Source: Tilletia caries
Taxonomy: Eukaryota > Basidiomycota > Exobasidiomycetes > Tilletiales > Tilletiaceae
Reading direction: 5' to 3'
NCBI GenBank assembly: GCA_032718865.1
Contig: JALUTQ010000045.1
Coordinates: 1,240,001 to 1,304,000, forward strand
Length of the DNA: 64,000 nucleotides
Of the stretch, positions 38,301 to 47,835 are shown piece after piece; the stretch's first letter is position 1, and each line of letters starts with the position of its first letter. A program made the translations under genes and the position numbers. The notes under the pieces were generated by a model, which was not told the DNA's origin, searched no databases, and was given only the letters and a program-made list of their open reading frames with translations.

Positions 38301-39667
38301 TGTGCTGGAGGTGGGCGTTGTCATCCTCGTCGATGACTTTGATCCAGCCACGCTCGCGCAGCAGTTCCTCCGAAAGCAAGTTGACTCCGGCGCCGGGGAG
38401 AAGCACAACGTCCAGGAAAGTGACGCGGCGGCCGGAGGGAAGAAGTCCAGTGACATCGCCGATGTGGTCGGATGCCTGCTTGGAGCCAACCGTCTTGAAG
38501 GTCAAGGTCTTGTCCGCTTTCCGAGAGTTGAGGAGCAGCTCGGGTCGGTCGACAATGTGCTGTGATGCACCAGAGTCGATCATGAAGGGAATCAAGGTCG
38601 ACGTCGTGGAGGCGGCAAGAACGGAGGGCTCAAACATGGCTGCGAGCATCTCGTCGGCGTCTGGATAAGACTCGAGGGCGGCGGCAGCCTTTCCGGACGA
38701 CGAAGTCGACTTGGGACACTCGGACTTGACGTGGCCTTGCTTGTGGCATGTCCAGCAGATCGGACCATTGCCGGGAAGAAGGTGGCTCGCGACTGGACAG
38801 TCAGGACGTTCGTGGTCGCGAGCACCACAGCCGTAGCAGAGCAGACGCTTGCTGTTGCCGTTGCTGTTGCCCTTGCCCTTGCTGCTGCCGGAGGTCGCCT
38901 GAGAAGAAGAAGGCGAAGAAGAAGACTTCTTCTTGCCGCCACCCGAAGAGGACTTGCCGGAGCGGGCCTTGTTTGCCACGCCCTTGATGGCGATGTGGAG
39001 ATGTTGGCTGGCAGCGGCCATTGCCATGGCGTTGGCGCTGCGCTCCGCCGTGTGCTTCTGAGAAGCGTTCTCCTCGTTGTAGACCCGGACGAGCTGCAAA
39101 AAAAAGGTCCGCTCGTCCTTCGGAAGCTGCCGCCACTCCGTCCTGACAACCCTGAGCGAATAAGGAAGGGTGTCGAGGAAACGGTCGCACTTGTCTTTGT
39201 CCTCCGTGCCCCAAGGAAGACCCGCCGCGCTCGCCTCAGCCACCAGCTCCATGTAGGAGTTGAGGTGCTGGACCATGTCTCCGCCCTCGTCGAGAAAGAG
39301 GTTCACCATCTTGCGGTTGATGGCGCTCCGATGATCCGAGGAACCCAAGTCGTGAAGACTGGCGAGGAGGGACCACATGTCGGCGGACGAGGAGAGGTCT
39401 CGAATCATGGCCTTGAGGGCCCCGCTGACCGTCTTGCGGAGGTAGGACATGGCCTTGGCGTCCCTGTCCTTCCAGGACTCGGACAGGCGCACATCGGTGG
39501 AGGTGGCGTTGGGCGGCAGAGTTGGCTGAGTCTCGACGCCGCGGACAATGTCGAACGCGCGGATGCCGATGAAGACGGGCTCGATTGCCTCTCGCCAGGC
39601 GAAGAAGTTTTTCGAGGCTGACGAGGGAAGGAATGCCGGAGATGGCGGAGGAGTTGGTGTCGTCCAT
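35373..39667 (-). pseudogene. Ty1/copia gag-pol polyprotein with two frameshifts
   Basis: The likely start is the ATG at 39667 (MDDTNSSAISGIPSLVSLE). The frame breaks at a five-T run on the plus strand (39608-39612) and continues as NFFAWREAIEPVFIG. Two CCHC knuckles follow (CYGCGARDHERPDC, CWTCHKQGHVKSEC), then protease FMIDSGASQHIV, the integrase zinc region (HIRLGHLGFSTIKKLV, CDSCEATK) and the integrase core (LTDVGGP, IRTDGGGEYVN, GVAERKNRTLKEM). Reverse transcriptase begins at STKWVCKTKRDADGNYLKHK. A second break at a five-T run (36572-36576) comes before the active site FVYVDDFLIA in the next frame. RNase H (GYSDADWAG, KHIDLRYHFVR) ends at 35373. Domain order protease-integrase-RT is diagnostic of copia. 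The open frame upstream of 39667 reaches 40110 but is low complexity and probably leader. Confidence 0.85.
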
Positions 39668-40161
39668 GTCGAAGAAGAGAGGCAGAGAAGAAAGAAGACC
39701 GAGGGCCGAAGAAAGAAGAGGATCGGAGGTCGAGAAGACTGGAGAGTCGAGAAGACTGGAGAGTCGAGGACGAGGCGGGAGCGATAACGCAGAAACCGCA
39801 GGACGAGATCGAAGGCGACGCAGAGCAGAAGAAAGGCTCTCGAAGTCGCGGTCGAGGAGGTCGAGGCCAGCGAGGGCACAAGAACGAAGAGAGAAAGCCG
39901 AAAGGCAAGTCTTGCTCGGGCCTTGGATGCTTGAAGAAAACCTTGGATCCGTCTTGGGAGGACCGACAAGGTGGAGATCGAAGGTCGAGGTGTGCGAGGA
40001 GGACCAGAAGCAGCACCGAAAACAGAGTGGTAGGTTGGCAGGCGGCGGAGAACCAGCGGCAAGCGGAGAACCGACAGCAATCGTGGAGAACCAGCGATTC
40101 GTGAGGACAAGGTCGAAAATCGAAATCGATGAAGACGAGGTCGAGGATGGCAGAGACGAGA

Positions 40162-40196
<35 letters not shown>

Positions 40197-40246
40197 CAGA
40201 AGAAAGTCCACGGACAGGAGCAGAGGGAAGAAAGGAGCAGAGCTAG

Positions 40247-40260
40247 TCAGACTCTTAATC
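40247..40260 (-). other. Primer-binding-site-like motif, right copy
   Basis: The same 14 bases as at 34726-34739, directly after the short 5' LTR on the minus strand and upstream of gag. The position is that expected of a true primer-binding site. Confidence 0.65.
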
Positions 40261-40340
40261 TGTTGTGAACATTCTACCACTATACTAAAAGGTGAGACCA
40301 GTCTCTACCCAAGTGTCATGGATGATGCATATATCCAACA
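40261..40340 (-). repeat. Short 80-bp LTR, right copy (5' LTR)
   Basis: Matches 34465-34544 over 80 bases and is followed by the target duplication TCATA at 40341-40345. In element orientation it precedes the primer-binding site and gag. Confidence 0.92.
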
Positions 40341-40952
40341 TCATAATGAATATGCACAAAGGCCAAACAGTCGACTTGCCTGATCAATTTCAATAGCCTG
40401 TAAAGGAACGATGATGAGAAAGACCTTGTCGGGATGAAGCAACGCTGCGATCTCCCAAAGCAGGCTCTTCCCTCTACCGGTCCCCGCAACAACTACAGCA
40501 TCCCGTTTGTCAGCCAGCCGACATATTACCTCAACCTGCCAAAGTTCTGGGGTGAAGTCAGGATCTTTGCGAAATTCCCGCAACTTTTGAACGATGTCCT
40601 TATGACGCATTGCAGGGCGGCCATCTGAGGGTAGGTCGTCCTGGTCTTGAGACGATGCACTGCCGGAGGAGGTGGGACAAGAGGGTGCCTGAGCTGAAGA
40701 AGGGAGGAGGGAAGGTTGAGTGTCACCTGTACTGTTATGGGCACCTTGACGATGACGCTTGCGCTTGTGTTTGCGCTTGCGCTTGCGGGAAGAGCTGGGT
40801 CTCGACTCCGCATCGCCGACAAGGGCCGACGAGGAAGACACGGCAGTTGGGTGATCTTGTGGTTGTTGCGCACCGTTGGGAAGCTCCGCCAGTGGCTGAC
40901 GCTTTCGCTTGCGAGCGTTCCTTTGCGCGGTACTGCAAGACGGGTCATGGGT

Positions 40953-41247
40953 TGTGCTATATGGCTATCGGCCGATACTCTGCCTCCACTTCTCTCTTCT
41001 CGATTCCTTTCCTTTCTCTTCCTTTTCCCTTCGTTCCGCTCTGCTCCGTTCCGTCCCGTTCCGCTCCGTTCCCTCCGCTTCCCGTTCTCTTCCCTTCTCT
41101 GCTTCCTCGGCTCAACTCTCGTGATCACGCCATGATCATCACTCGAGACCAACACCTCTCTAGAGCAACACTTCCCTTCTCGATTGTATCTTTCCCTTTC
41201 CTCTCTCCATCAATTCACACAACTCCTTGCTATAGTACGCTAGTACA
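40953..41247 (+). repeat. 5' LTR of the second Ty3/gypsy element
   Basis: 295 bp with a long CT-rich block. It is followed by TGATGATGAG rather than a TGG tRNA-primer site, so the primer is unclear. Confidence 0.92.
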
Positions 41248-41346
41248 TGATGATGAGAGTGGATTGAGTCAGCAAACTGAACGACGGCAAGCGACAGATC
41301 CCACCCAAAGCCCCTCCCAGCCCTCACCACCTTACACAACCTCAAC

Positions 41347-42906
41347 ATGGCTCCCAAGCCCAGTCCACCCGCTTCTGGTACCGCTGCCGCCACTCGCGGC
41401 TCCACCAGGAAAACCGAGCCCGTCGAGTCCGCTGACGTGCCTCCTGCGTCCGGGGATGCGTCCCAGTCCGACCCCGGAGAGAGTACTCCTCCTCCGTCGC
41501 TCGAGTCGATTTCGGCTCAGCTCAGCCTCCTTATCGCAGGTTCCGCCAAAATTCAGCATCAGCTCGACGGCTTGGCCACCCGCGTCGATGTTCTCGAGTC
41601 CGGCGGCGTCCCCTCCGCTGATCCCGCCGCGTCGTCGACCACCACCACTCCCCCGCCCTCTGCCGGCCTCAAAGCTCGGGACGAGCCCCACGCCACTTCT
41701 GCCTCGTCCTCGTCGGCTCCGGCCATCGCGGGCCCGACCGCTAGCTCTGCACCACACGCAAGCCTGTGGAATCACCTGTCCGCGGCGGATCGGAACAACC
41801 TCGCTTGCATGCTCGGTGGATACGGGCACTCACTCACTCAGCTGTTTGGCCCTGCTGCCGCAGCGCATTCATCCACTCCCGACGGTGTGCAAGCACTTAC
41901 CTCCGCCGTCGACCCCGTTCCATACGGCACCCGCATTCTTGAATGTAAGCCGGAGCGCCTTGGAACGTTTACCGGCGACCCTAAAAAGCTTGAGAAGTTT
42001 CTCAGCGACGTCGCCAATATCGCTCGGTCCAACACTCACCCGATGTGGGACTCCGCCGTTGTCGTGGCGATCCCGCAAGCACTGACCGGCGATGCTCGCA
42101 CTTGGCATGCTGGTGTGTCGACTGAGCAGAAGCGCTCTTGGAACACCGTGGCCAAGTATATCGAGGCAATGCGACGTGTTTTCCCTGCGAACAAAGCAGA
42201 ACAGCGTCAGCTTGCTCGAGACCGGCGATGGCAACCATTAGTGGAGTCAGCGATGACTTACTTCTTCGACAAGGTTCAACTCTGGCGCCACGCCTTCGCC
42301 GAGCGTGACAACGAGTCCATCTTGGCCCAGGAGATTGTCGACGGCTTGGAGGCGACGATGCGTGCATACATCCGCATGCCCTCCGAGCAGCCGACGCTGG
42401 AACTCCTACAGTCCGCTCTGGCTGAGTGGGAGCCGACGTGGCGAGAGGTGTACCACATTCCGCTCCACAAGTCGTCCTCCTCGACCCCAACCTCCACCGC
42501 GTACTCTGCTACGGTGGCAACGGTGGCGAGTCAGCCTCCTGCTCGTCCCGCACGATCCGAACTTCGCAACTCACCCGCGAACTCGGCTCCTTCTCCTTCT
42601 CGCGCTCCGGCACCCGTCCGCCGCGACAAGAAGTTGTCCGAGGACTTCGATCCCGCTCGTCTTGGGCGAGGTCTTCGTCCCGGCACCTCGAAGGAGAACG
42701 TCCCCTTCTACCGCATTCCGGGCTCGGACACCACCATCTGGTGCGACCGTCCTTGCCGTCGTTGTGGCGGAGACCATTTCGACTTCGCCCACGATCATTC
42801 CACCTCGTCGGCGCAGCTGCGGGTGATGAATGCGGAAGAGGTTGAAGGCTACCCTGTGGCCACTGCTGATGATGACACCGACGTCAGCAACCCGCTGGGT
42901 TTCTAA
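41347..42906 (+). CDS. gag of the second Ty3/gypsy element, 519 aa
   Basis: Begins at an ATG 100 bp after the 5' LTR (MAPKPSPPASGTAAA) and ends at a TAA. The N-terminus is Pro/Ser/Thr-rich with a short heptad-like stretch (LESISAQLSLLIAGSAKIQH). A retrotransposon gag-like helical region follows (KLEKFLSDVANIARSNTH; WHAGVSTEQKRSWNTVAKYI; AMTYFFDKVQLWRHAFAERD). Near the C-terminus WCDRPCRRCGGDHFDFAHDH could be a modified zinc knuckle of Cys-Cys-His-His type rather than the usual CCHC. The protein packages element RNA into particles. The frame is intact, unlike pol. Confidence 0.85.
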   Translation: MAPKPSPPASGTAAATRGSTRKTEPVESADVPPASGDASQSDPGESTPPPSLESISAQLSLLIAGSAKIQHQLDGLATRVDVLESGGVPSADPAASSTTTTPPPSAGLKARDEPHATSASSSSAPAIAGPTASSAPHASLWNHLSAADRNNLACMLGGYGHSLTQLFGPAAAAHSSTPDGVQALTSAVDPVPYGTRILECKPERLGTFTGDPKKLEKFLSDVANIARSNTHPMWDSAVVVAIPQALTGDARTWHAGVSTEQKRSWNTVAKYIEAMRRVFPANKAEQRQLARDRRWQPLVESAMTYFFDKVQLWRHAFAERDNESILAQEIVDGLEATMRAYIRMPSEQPTLELLQSALAEWEPTWREVYHIPLHKSSSSTPTSTAYSATVATVASQPPARPARSELRNSPANSAPSPSRAPAPVRRDKKLSEDFDPARLGRGLRPGTSKENVPFYRIPGSDTTIWCDRPCRRCGGDHFDFAHDHSTSSAQLRVMNAEEVEGYPVATADDDTDVSNPLGF

Positions 42907-43556
42907 GCGTCCGAAATGACGTAAAACTAGCTCACCCATCTGTTGAGCTTCCTCCCTTGCCAGTTCCTCCTCACCCACCTGACGAGACCCGTGACATCTC
43001 CGAAGGGGGGAGGTTGTATGCTGCAGAGAGAAGAGAGAGAAGCGCCTCTCTTTCGGTGAGTAAAGTAATTGATGACATCAGTCATCCTGGTGAGCTCGCG
43101 CATTCTGAGACTCACCGCAGCCCCCTTCACCACGCTGGTGATGGATGCAAGAGCCGCACAGAGAGGGCTGCGCCCCCCATTAGTCCGGGAAGGGGCCTCT
43201 GTGCGGGGTACAGCGAAGTCACACCTGCCATGCGTGGAGATGGCGAGGGATTTGGACTACCCCTCGACCTGAGACCCCATGGCCTTTCCTCTAGGGGAGT
43301 ATTACCCTCCCCTGGTGCTTTGTCAGCTACAGCTGCTAACCAAGCATCTTCCCCCCCTCCCCCTCCTCGCGCAGCGTCGGAAGCTACTCCACAGCTTCAC
43401 TTTGCCGACCGTCCTCAATTTTGGACTTCGCGCATCATCAACACAGACGCTGCCGGTCGCCTCTTGGCTCAGCCCACTCGCCGCACTGGCGTGGTGGTGC
43501 GTATGCCTGCATCGGCTGACATCGGCACTGGGTGAGCCCATTGTCGTCACGCCCCT
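42907..43556 (+). other. Gag-pol spacer with strong hairpins
   Basis: 650 bp between the gag stop and the first ATG of the pol frame. A perfect 10-bp inverted repeat (CCGCACAGAG at 43154-43163, CTCTGTGCGG at 43197-43206) and a smaller one (AGGGGAG/CTCCCCT near 43291) could form RNA structures. A proline-rich frame spans 42957-43535 without family resemblance. How pol is expressed from here is not evident. Confidence 0.5.
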
Positions 43557-46500
43557 ATGACGACGCTCGTCCGTCTCAACGACACGCATAGCGCCCCAGT
43601 CTCCTCACTCCTTGACACGGGCGCGTCCCTATCCTCCATCGATGCCGGCTTGCTCGCACGTCTCGGTGGCTCGCCCTCGGGGGCTCCTATGCGCGTCCAT
43701 GGCTTGGGTGACGTTGAGACCCTCGGCTGGGCGACCTTGACGTTCTTCGTCCCCGCCAAGACAGACTATGGAACCGATGTCAATCTTGAATGCACCTTGG
43801 ACTTCCATGTCCTCCCCAGCTTCGCGCCTGGGCTCTGTCTCGGCCTGGACTTCCTCGAGGGCCTCGGAGTGTCCATCGACGCAGCCACTAGCAAGGCCCG
43901 CGTGCGCCGTTACACCTTCGATGTCGTCGAGCACCTTCCCCAACCCTTCGCCAAGGAAGCTCAGCTCTGCTCGACGGCGGCAGTGTGCCTGCCTGCTCGA
44001 TCGATGGCTTGGATACCTGTCGATACTGGAGCCCTGGCGTCGGGAGTCGACTACTTGATCCATCCTCGGCTCATGACCAGTCACGACGAGTCCGTCACGA
44101 TTGCTGGCCCCGCTGCTCTGGGAGGCCGCGACACCAAGCATATCCTCATCGGGAATCACAGCTCCCGCACCGTCCACCTGGATCGTCGCACTCCCATCGC
44201 AGACGCCGTCTTGGCCCATCTCGGAGATCGCGCCTCGTCATCGCCCTCCGACGATCGATTCGAACTCGGGTCTCCCCTGCCTCAGGCCGATCTATGGACG
44301 GCAGCTGCCGATCCGCACGCATGGAAGCCAGAGACGGGCCGGGATGACACCACTGCTGAGCCTCTTGACTTTTTCGAGGGCGTTGAGGACCCTGCTCACG
44401 CGCTCTGCCGGGATGCTGAGACCGTCCTGGTTGATGGCCACTTCCGCGTTGGTATTGACTCGACCGGCGCCCCTCATCCCGCCGTCGTCGAACTGCTTCG
44501 CCGTCACACCGAAGCGTTTGCGTTGGATGGACGCCCCGGGCTGATCCGCGGTGTTGCGATGGAGATCCCTATCGTTGCAGACACCGAGCTTCGTTCTGAA
44601 CCTCCGCGCCGCGCGAGCCCGGAGAAACGTGCGAAGATGGACTCGGCATTAGACCAGCTTCTCTCCTGGGATGTGATTGAGCCGGCGGCGAGTCCTGTGT
44701 CATACCCAGTGCTGATGGTGAAGCAGTACGACAAGTGGAGATTTTGCGTCGATTACCGCAATCTCAACTCCGCCACGGTGTCCGACCGGTATCCACTCCC
44801 CACCGCGGACGCCGTGTTCCAGACACTGCAGGGTAAACGCTGGTTTAGTTCATTAGATGCTATTCGGGGATACCACCAGCTTCCCGTCGCGGAGAAGGAC
44901 CGGTGGAAAACTGCGTTCGTGTGTCATCGGGGGCTGTTCCAATATAAGACAGTCCCCTTCGGCCTCAAGAACGCCTCCGCCGTGTTCCAAAGGTTGATGG
45001 ATCGAGTGTTGGGATCGCTGCGATGGAAGACGGCCGTTATATACATCGACGATGTTATAGCGGCGACGGCGACATTGGAGGAACACCTCTCCACGTTGGA
45101 GACCATCCTGACCAGTGCATCGCAGATCGGCCTGAAGTTTTTCCCCCTCCAAGTGCACCTTCGCTGTTCCAAGCCTCACCCTTCTTGGGCGCAAGGTGTC
45201 CGGAGCCGGCGTTGCCGTGTGGGAGGAGAGAGCCAAGGCCGTTCAGGAGCTGCCCCGACCGCGAACCCTGCGAGACGTGTACCATGCGCTTGGGTTGTTC
45301 GGATACTATCGCGCGTTTGTTCCTGGGTATGCCGAGATTGCCGCGCCGTTGACGAGCTTGACAAAGGGGTGGCGGTACGAATCGGTCGGAGATCGGTCTC
45401 GTCTGGTCCGCGTTGATGGAACCCCCACGAACGCCGATCGCGAGCTCGTGAGCTGGGATGATGCCCAAGAGCGCAGCTTCAGTCAACTCAAGCGCGCCAT
45501 CGCCACCCCACCAGTGCTCGCTCATCCAGACCCTACGCGCCCCTACGTCTTGTATGTAGACGCCAGCAAGTCCGCTTTCGCCGCCGCCCTCCATCAGGTG
45601 TTTGTCGACGAGGAGCTGCTGTCTCCCTCCGCTTACCCGGCTGCGCCTTCCCCTCTTCCGAATCCCGTTCCCGTATCCCGAGAGCGCTGGCGGTCCTGGC
45701 TGCTCGCCGATCGCTACTTCGGCCCTCTTCTCCGCCGCATGGAGGCGGCTGGTGCTGATGAATCGGACGAGTGGGTGGTGGAGGATGGCGTCCTGGTTCG
45801 CCGTGTTGATGGACGATGGGCGCTACCGGACGGCGCACTGCCTTTGGCTCTGCGACTCGCGCACGAGAGCGGCGGTCACTTTGGCTATTCCAAAACGCTG
45901 TTGGCCGTGTCGAAGTCATTCTGGCGTCCACGATTGGCCGAGCACGTCCGCGCGTGGGTGGCGCACTGCCTGCTCTGCCTGAAGACGAAGCCTCGTCCTC
46001 GCGTCGGAGACTTGGATGTCGAGCACGACCCCCGGCTGCCGTTTGAAGACGTGTCGCTCGACGTCGTTTCGGGGTTCCCCTCGTCCCACGGCCGCGACGC
46101 AGTTTTGGTTCATCGCTGACGGCTTTTTCGCGTTTGATCATGCTGGAACCTTGCAAGTCCTCGATCGATGCTGCTGGGATCGCGGCCATTCTGAGCAACC
46201 GCGTCCTGCGTTTGGGTTGGCGCCCCCGACGTTTGGTGTCGGATAGCGAGGCAAAGCTGACGGGCCAAGTGATGCAAGCCCTTGCACGTTCGTTGGGTGC
46301 AGAGCTGAAGCCTTCGACGCCGTACCACCAGCAAGCGAACTTCGTGGAGAGGACCGTGCAAACTGTCCAGTCCGCTCTTCGCGTCTTGACTGCGGCTGGG
46401 CACGCGCCTTGGGATCGGGTTGTCGTTCCTGCCGTGGAGCTCGCTTTCAACAGCAGTCCGAACGTTACCACTGGCCATCGTCCCTTTGACCTGGTGTTCG

Positions 46501-47495
46501 TCGCTCATCCCGACTTGGCGCACGCGGTCTTTGACGCCGATGCCGGACGGGGAGCGGAGAGCTTTGATGATCGCCTTCTTGCTGCCTCCGAACGCCTCTC
46601 CGATGCGTACCGGGCGATTGCTTCCGCTCGCGCACAGCAGAAGCGTCGCTACGATGCGCGTCGCGGTCCTCTTCCCGTCCTACATGCGGGTGACCAGGTG
46701 TTCGTGCGACTCGGAAATCGACCGATCCCAGGACTGGGCGAGGGGAAGCTCGACGCGCGAAAGGCCGGTCCATATACTGTGCGGGAGGTCCTGTCTCCGC
46801 ATCGCGTCCGCCTTGTGCTACCAGACGACTTGCGTATCAGTGACGAGTTCAGCATTGATCAACTGAATCCTCTGCCTGGCTCACCTGACCCTTTCGCGCT
46901 GCAGCGCTGCTCTCCTCCACCTGTGCCGTTACCGGCTCCTGCTGCCGAGGTCGACGAGCCCGGCGTGATTGATGAAGTCGCCGTGGGTGATGATGCGGAG
47001 GACGAGCTCGACGTCGCTCCACCACTGGGTCCTCGCGAGCGTCGCCCGCCGTTGGGCCTGCGTGACTTCGATGTCGGCGTGGTGCATGCTGGTGCTGTTC
47101 CGTCATGGGAGGAAGTGATGCACGGTCCGATCACTGGATGCCGAGAGGTGATGAAAGACGGCAGATCAGTAACGGCCCGCGAACGTCCCATCGCATTTCA
47201 GTCCCGACTTACCTCGCCTTCGGAGCAGAAGCTCGTGGCCGCTGAGCTCGAGTTGTGCTGCCTGGCATGGTCCTTCGCTCGAATGGCGCATCTGTTGGAA
47301 GGCGTACCCGTGACTGTTGTCACCGACCATCTCCCCATGTCAAAGATGTTGACATCAACGGGTGCTACGCAGTACGGCCCGGTCATTTCGCGCTGCCGAG
47401 CCCTCTTACTTCCCCATCTGCACTTGCTGCGATTCGAGTACCGACCAGGCCGGAAACACTCCAATGTCGACGCCCTTTCCCGCTTGGTTGGCTGA
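43557..47495 (+). pseudogene. pol of the second Ty3/gypsy element, frameshifted, RNase H split around integrase
   Basis: Aspartic protease (SSLLDTGASLSSID) and reverse transcriptase (WRFCVDYRNLN, FGLKNASAVFQRLMD, IYIDDVIAAT) occupy 43557-45140. A one-base shift at 45138-45147 moves the frame. After it come LLGRKVSGAGVAVW and the first RNase H strand (YVLYVDASKSAFAAALHQV). Without the remainder of RNase H the chain enters the integrase zinc finger (HESGGHFGYSKTLLAVSK, CLLCLKTK). Two more shifts (46103-46106, 46124-46128) separate this from the integrase core (LVSDSEAKLTG, STPYHQQANFVERTVQ). After the integrase C-terminus the missing RNase H part appears (ERPIAFQSRLTSPSEQKLVA, VVTDHLPMSKML, YRPGRKHSNVDALSRL), ending at 47495. 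Confidence 0.82.
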
Positions 47496-47540
47496 TTCAT
47501 GCGCTTGCAACCCGAGACGGTTGTCTTTCTGCGGCGGGGA

Positions 47541-47835
47541 TGTGCTATATGGCTATCGGCCGATACTCTGCCTCCACTTCTCTCTTCTCGATTCCTTTCC
47601 TTTCTCTTCCTTTTCCCTTCGTTCCGCTCTGCTCGATTCCGTCCCGTTCCGCTCCGTTCCCTCCGCTTCCCGTTCTCTTCCCTTCTCTGCTTCCTCGGCT
47701 CAACTCTCGTGATCACGCCATGATCATCACTCGAGACCAACACCTCTCTAGAGCAACACTTCCCTTCTCGATTGTATCTTTCCCTTTCCTCTCTCCATCA
47801 ATTCACACAACTCCTTGCTATAGTACGCTAGTACA
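47541..47835 (+). repeat. 3' LTR of the second Ty3/gypsy element
   Basis: 295 bp, differing from the 5' copy at two adjacent bases by eye. It is preceded by the purine-rich GGCGGGGA and followed by TGGCT and the start of the RecQ-like gene in reverse. Confidence 0.92.

Larger units (their letters stand above)
34465..40340 (-). mobile_element. Composite Ty1/copia retrotransposon with two LTR types
   Basis: Outer boundaries are two 80-bp LTRs, identical by eye (34465-34544 and 40261-40340), flanked by the target duplication TCATA (34460-34464 and 40341-40345). Reading on the minus strand the order is: short LTR, primer site, gag-pol, polypurine tract, a different 588-bp LTR-like unit (35327-34740), a second primer site, about 180 bp of non-coding DNA, a second polypurine tract and the short LTR. 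Both LTR types begin TGTTG and end ACAACA. Both primer sites share the same 14 bases, and both polypurine tracts read TGAGAGGGAG. The layout suggests recombination between a full-size element and a miniature relative. It sits in intron 1 of the RecQ-like gene. Confidence 0.85.
40953..47835 (+). mobile_element. Ty3/gypsy retrotransposon inserted at codon 6 of the RecQ-like gene
   Basis: LTRs of 295 bp (40953-41247 and 47541-47835) start TGTGCTATATGG and end GCTAGTACA. I see two differences, both at 41047-41048 versus 47635-47636. Flanks TGGGT (40948-40952) and TGGCT (47836-47840) are an imperfect 5-bp target duplication, supported because removal joins the helicase start codon to its reading frame. 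The element is in opposite orientation to the helicase. It has a separate gag frame and a pol with frameshifts and a rearranged RNase H. Confidence 0.92.

Noticed and set aside
39668..40110. N-terminal extension of the copia gag
   Set aside because: The frame is low-complexity Arg/Leu/Phe-rich and out of frame with the better start MDDTNSSAISG at 39667. It is probably untranslated leader.
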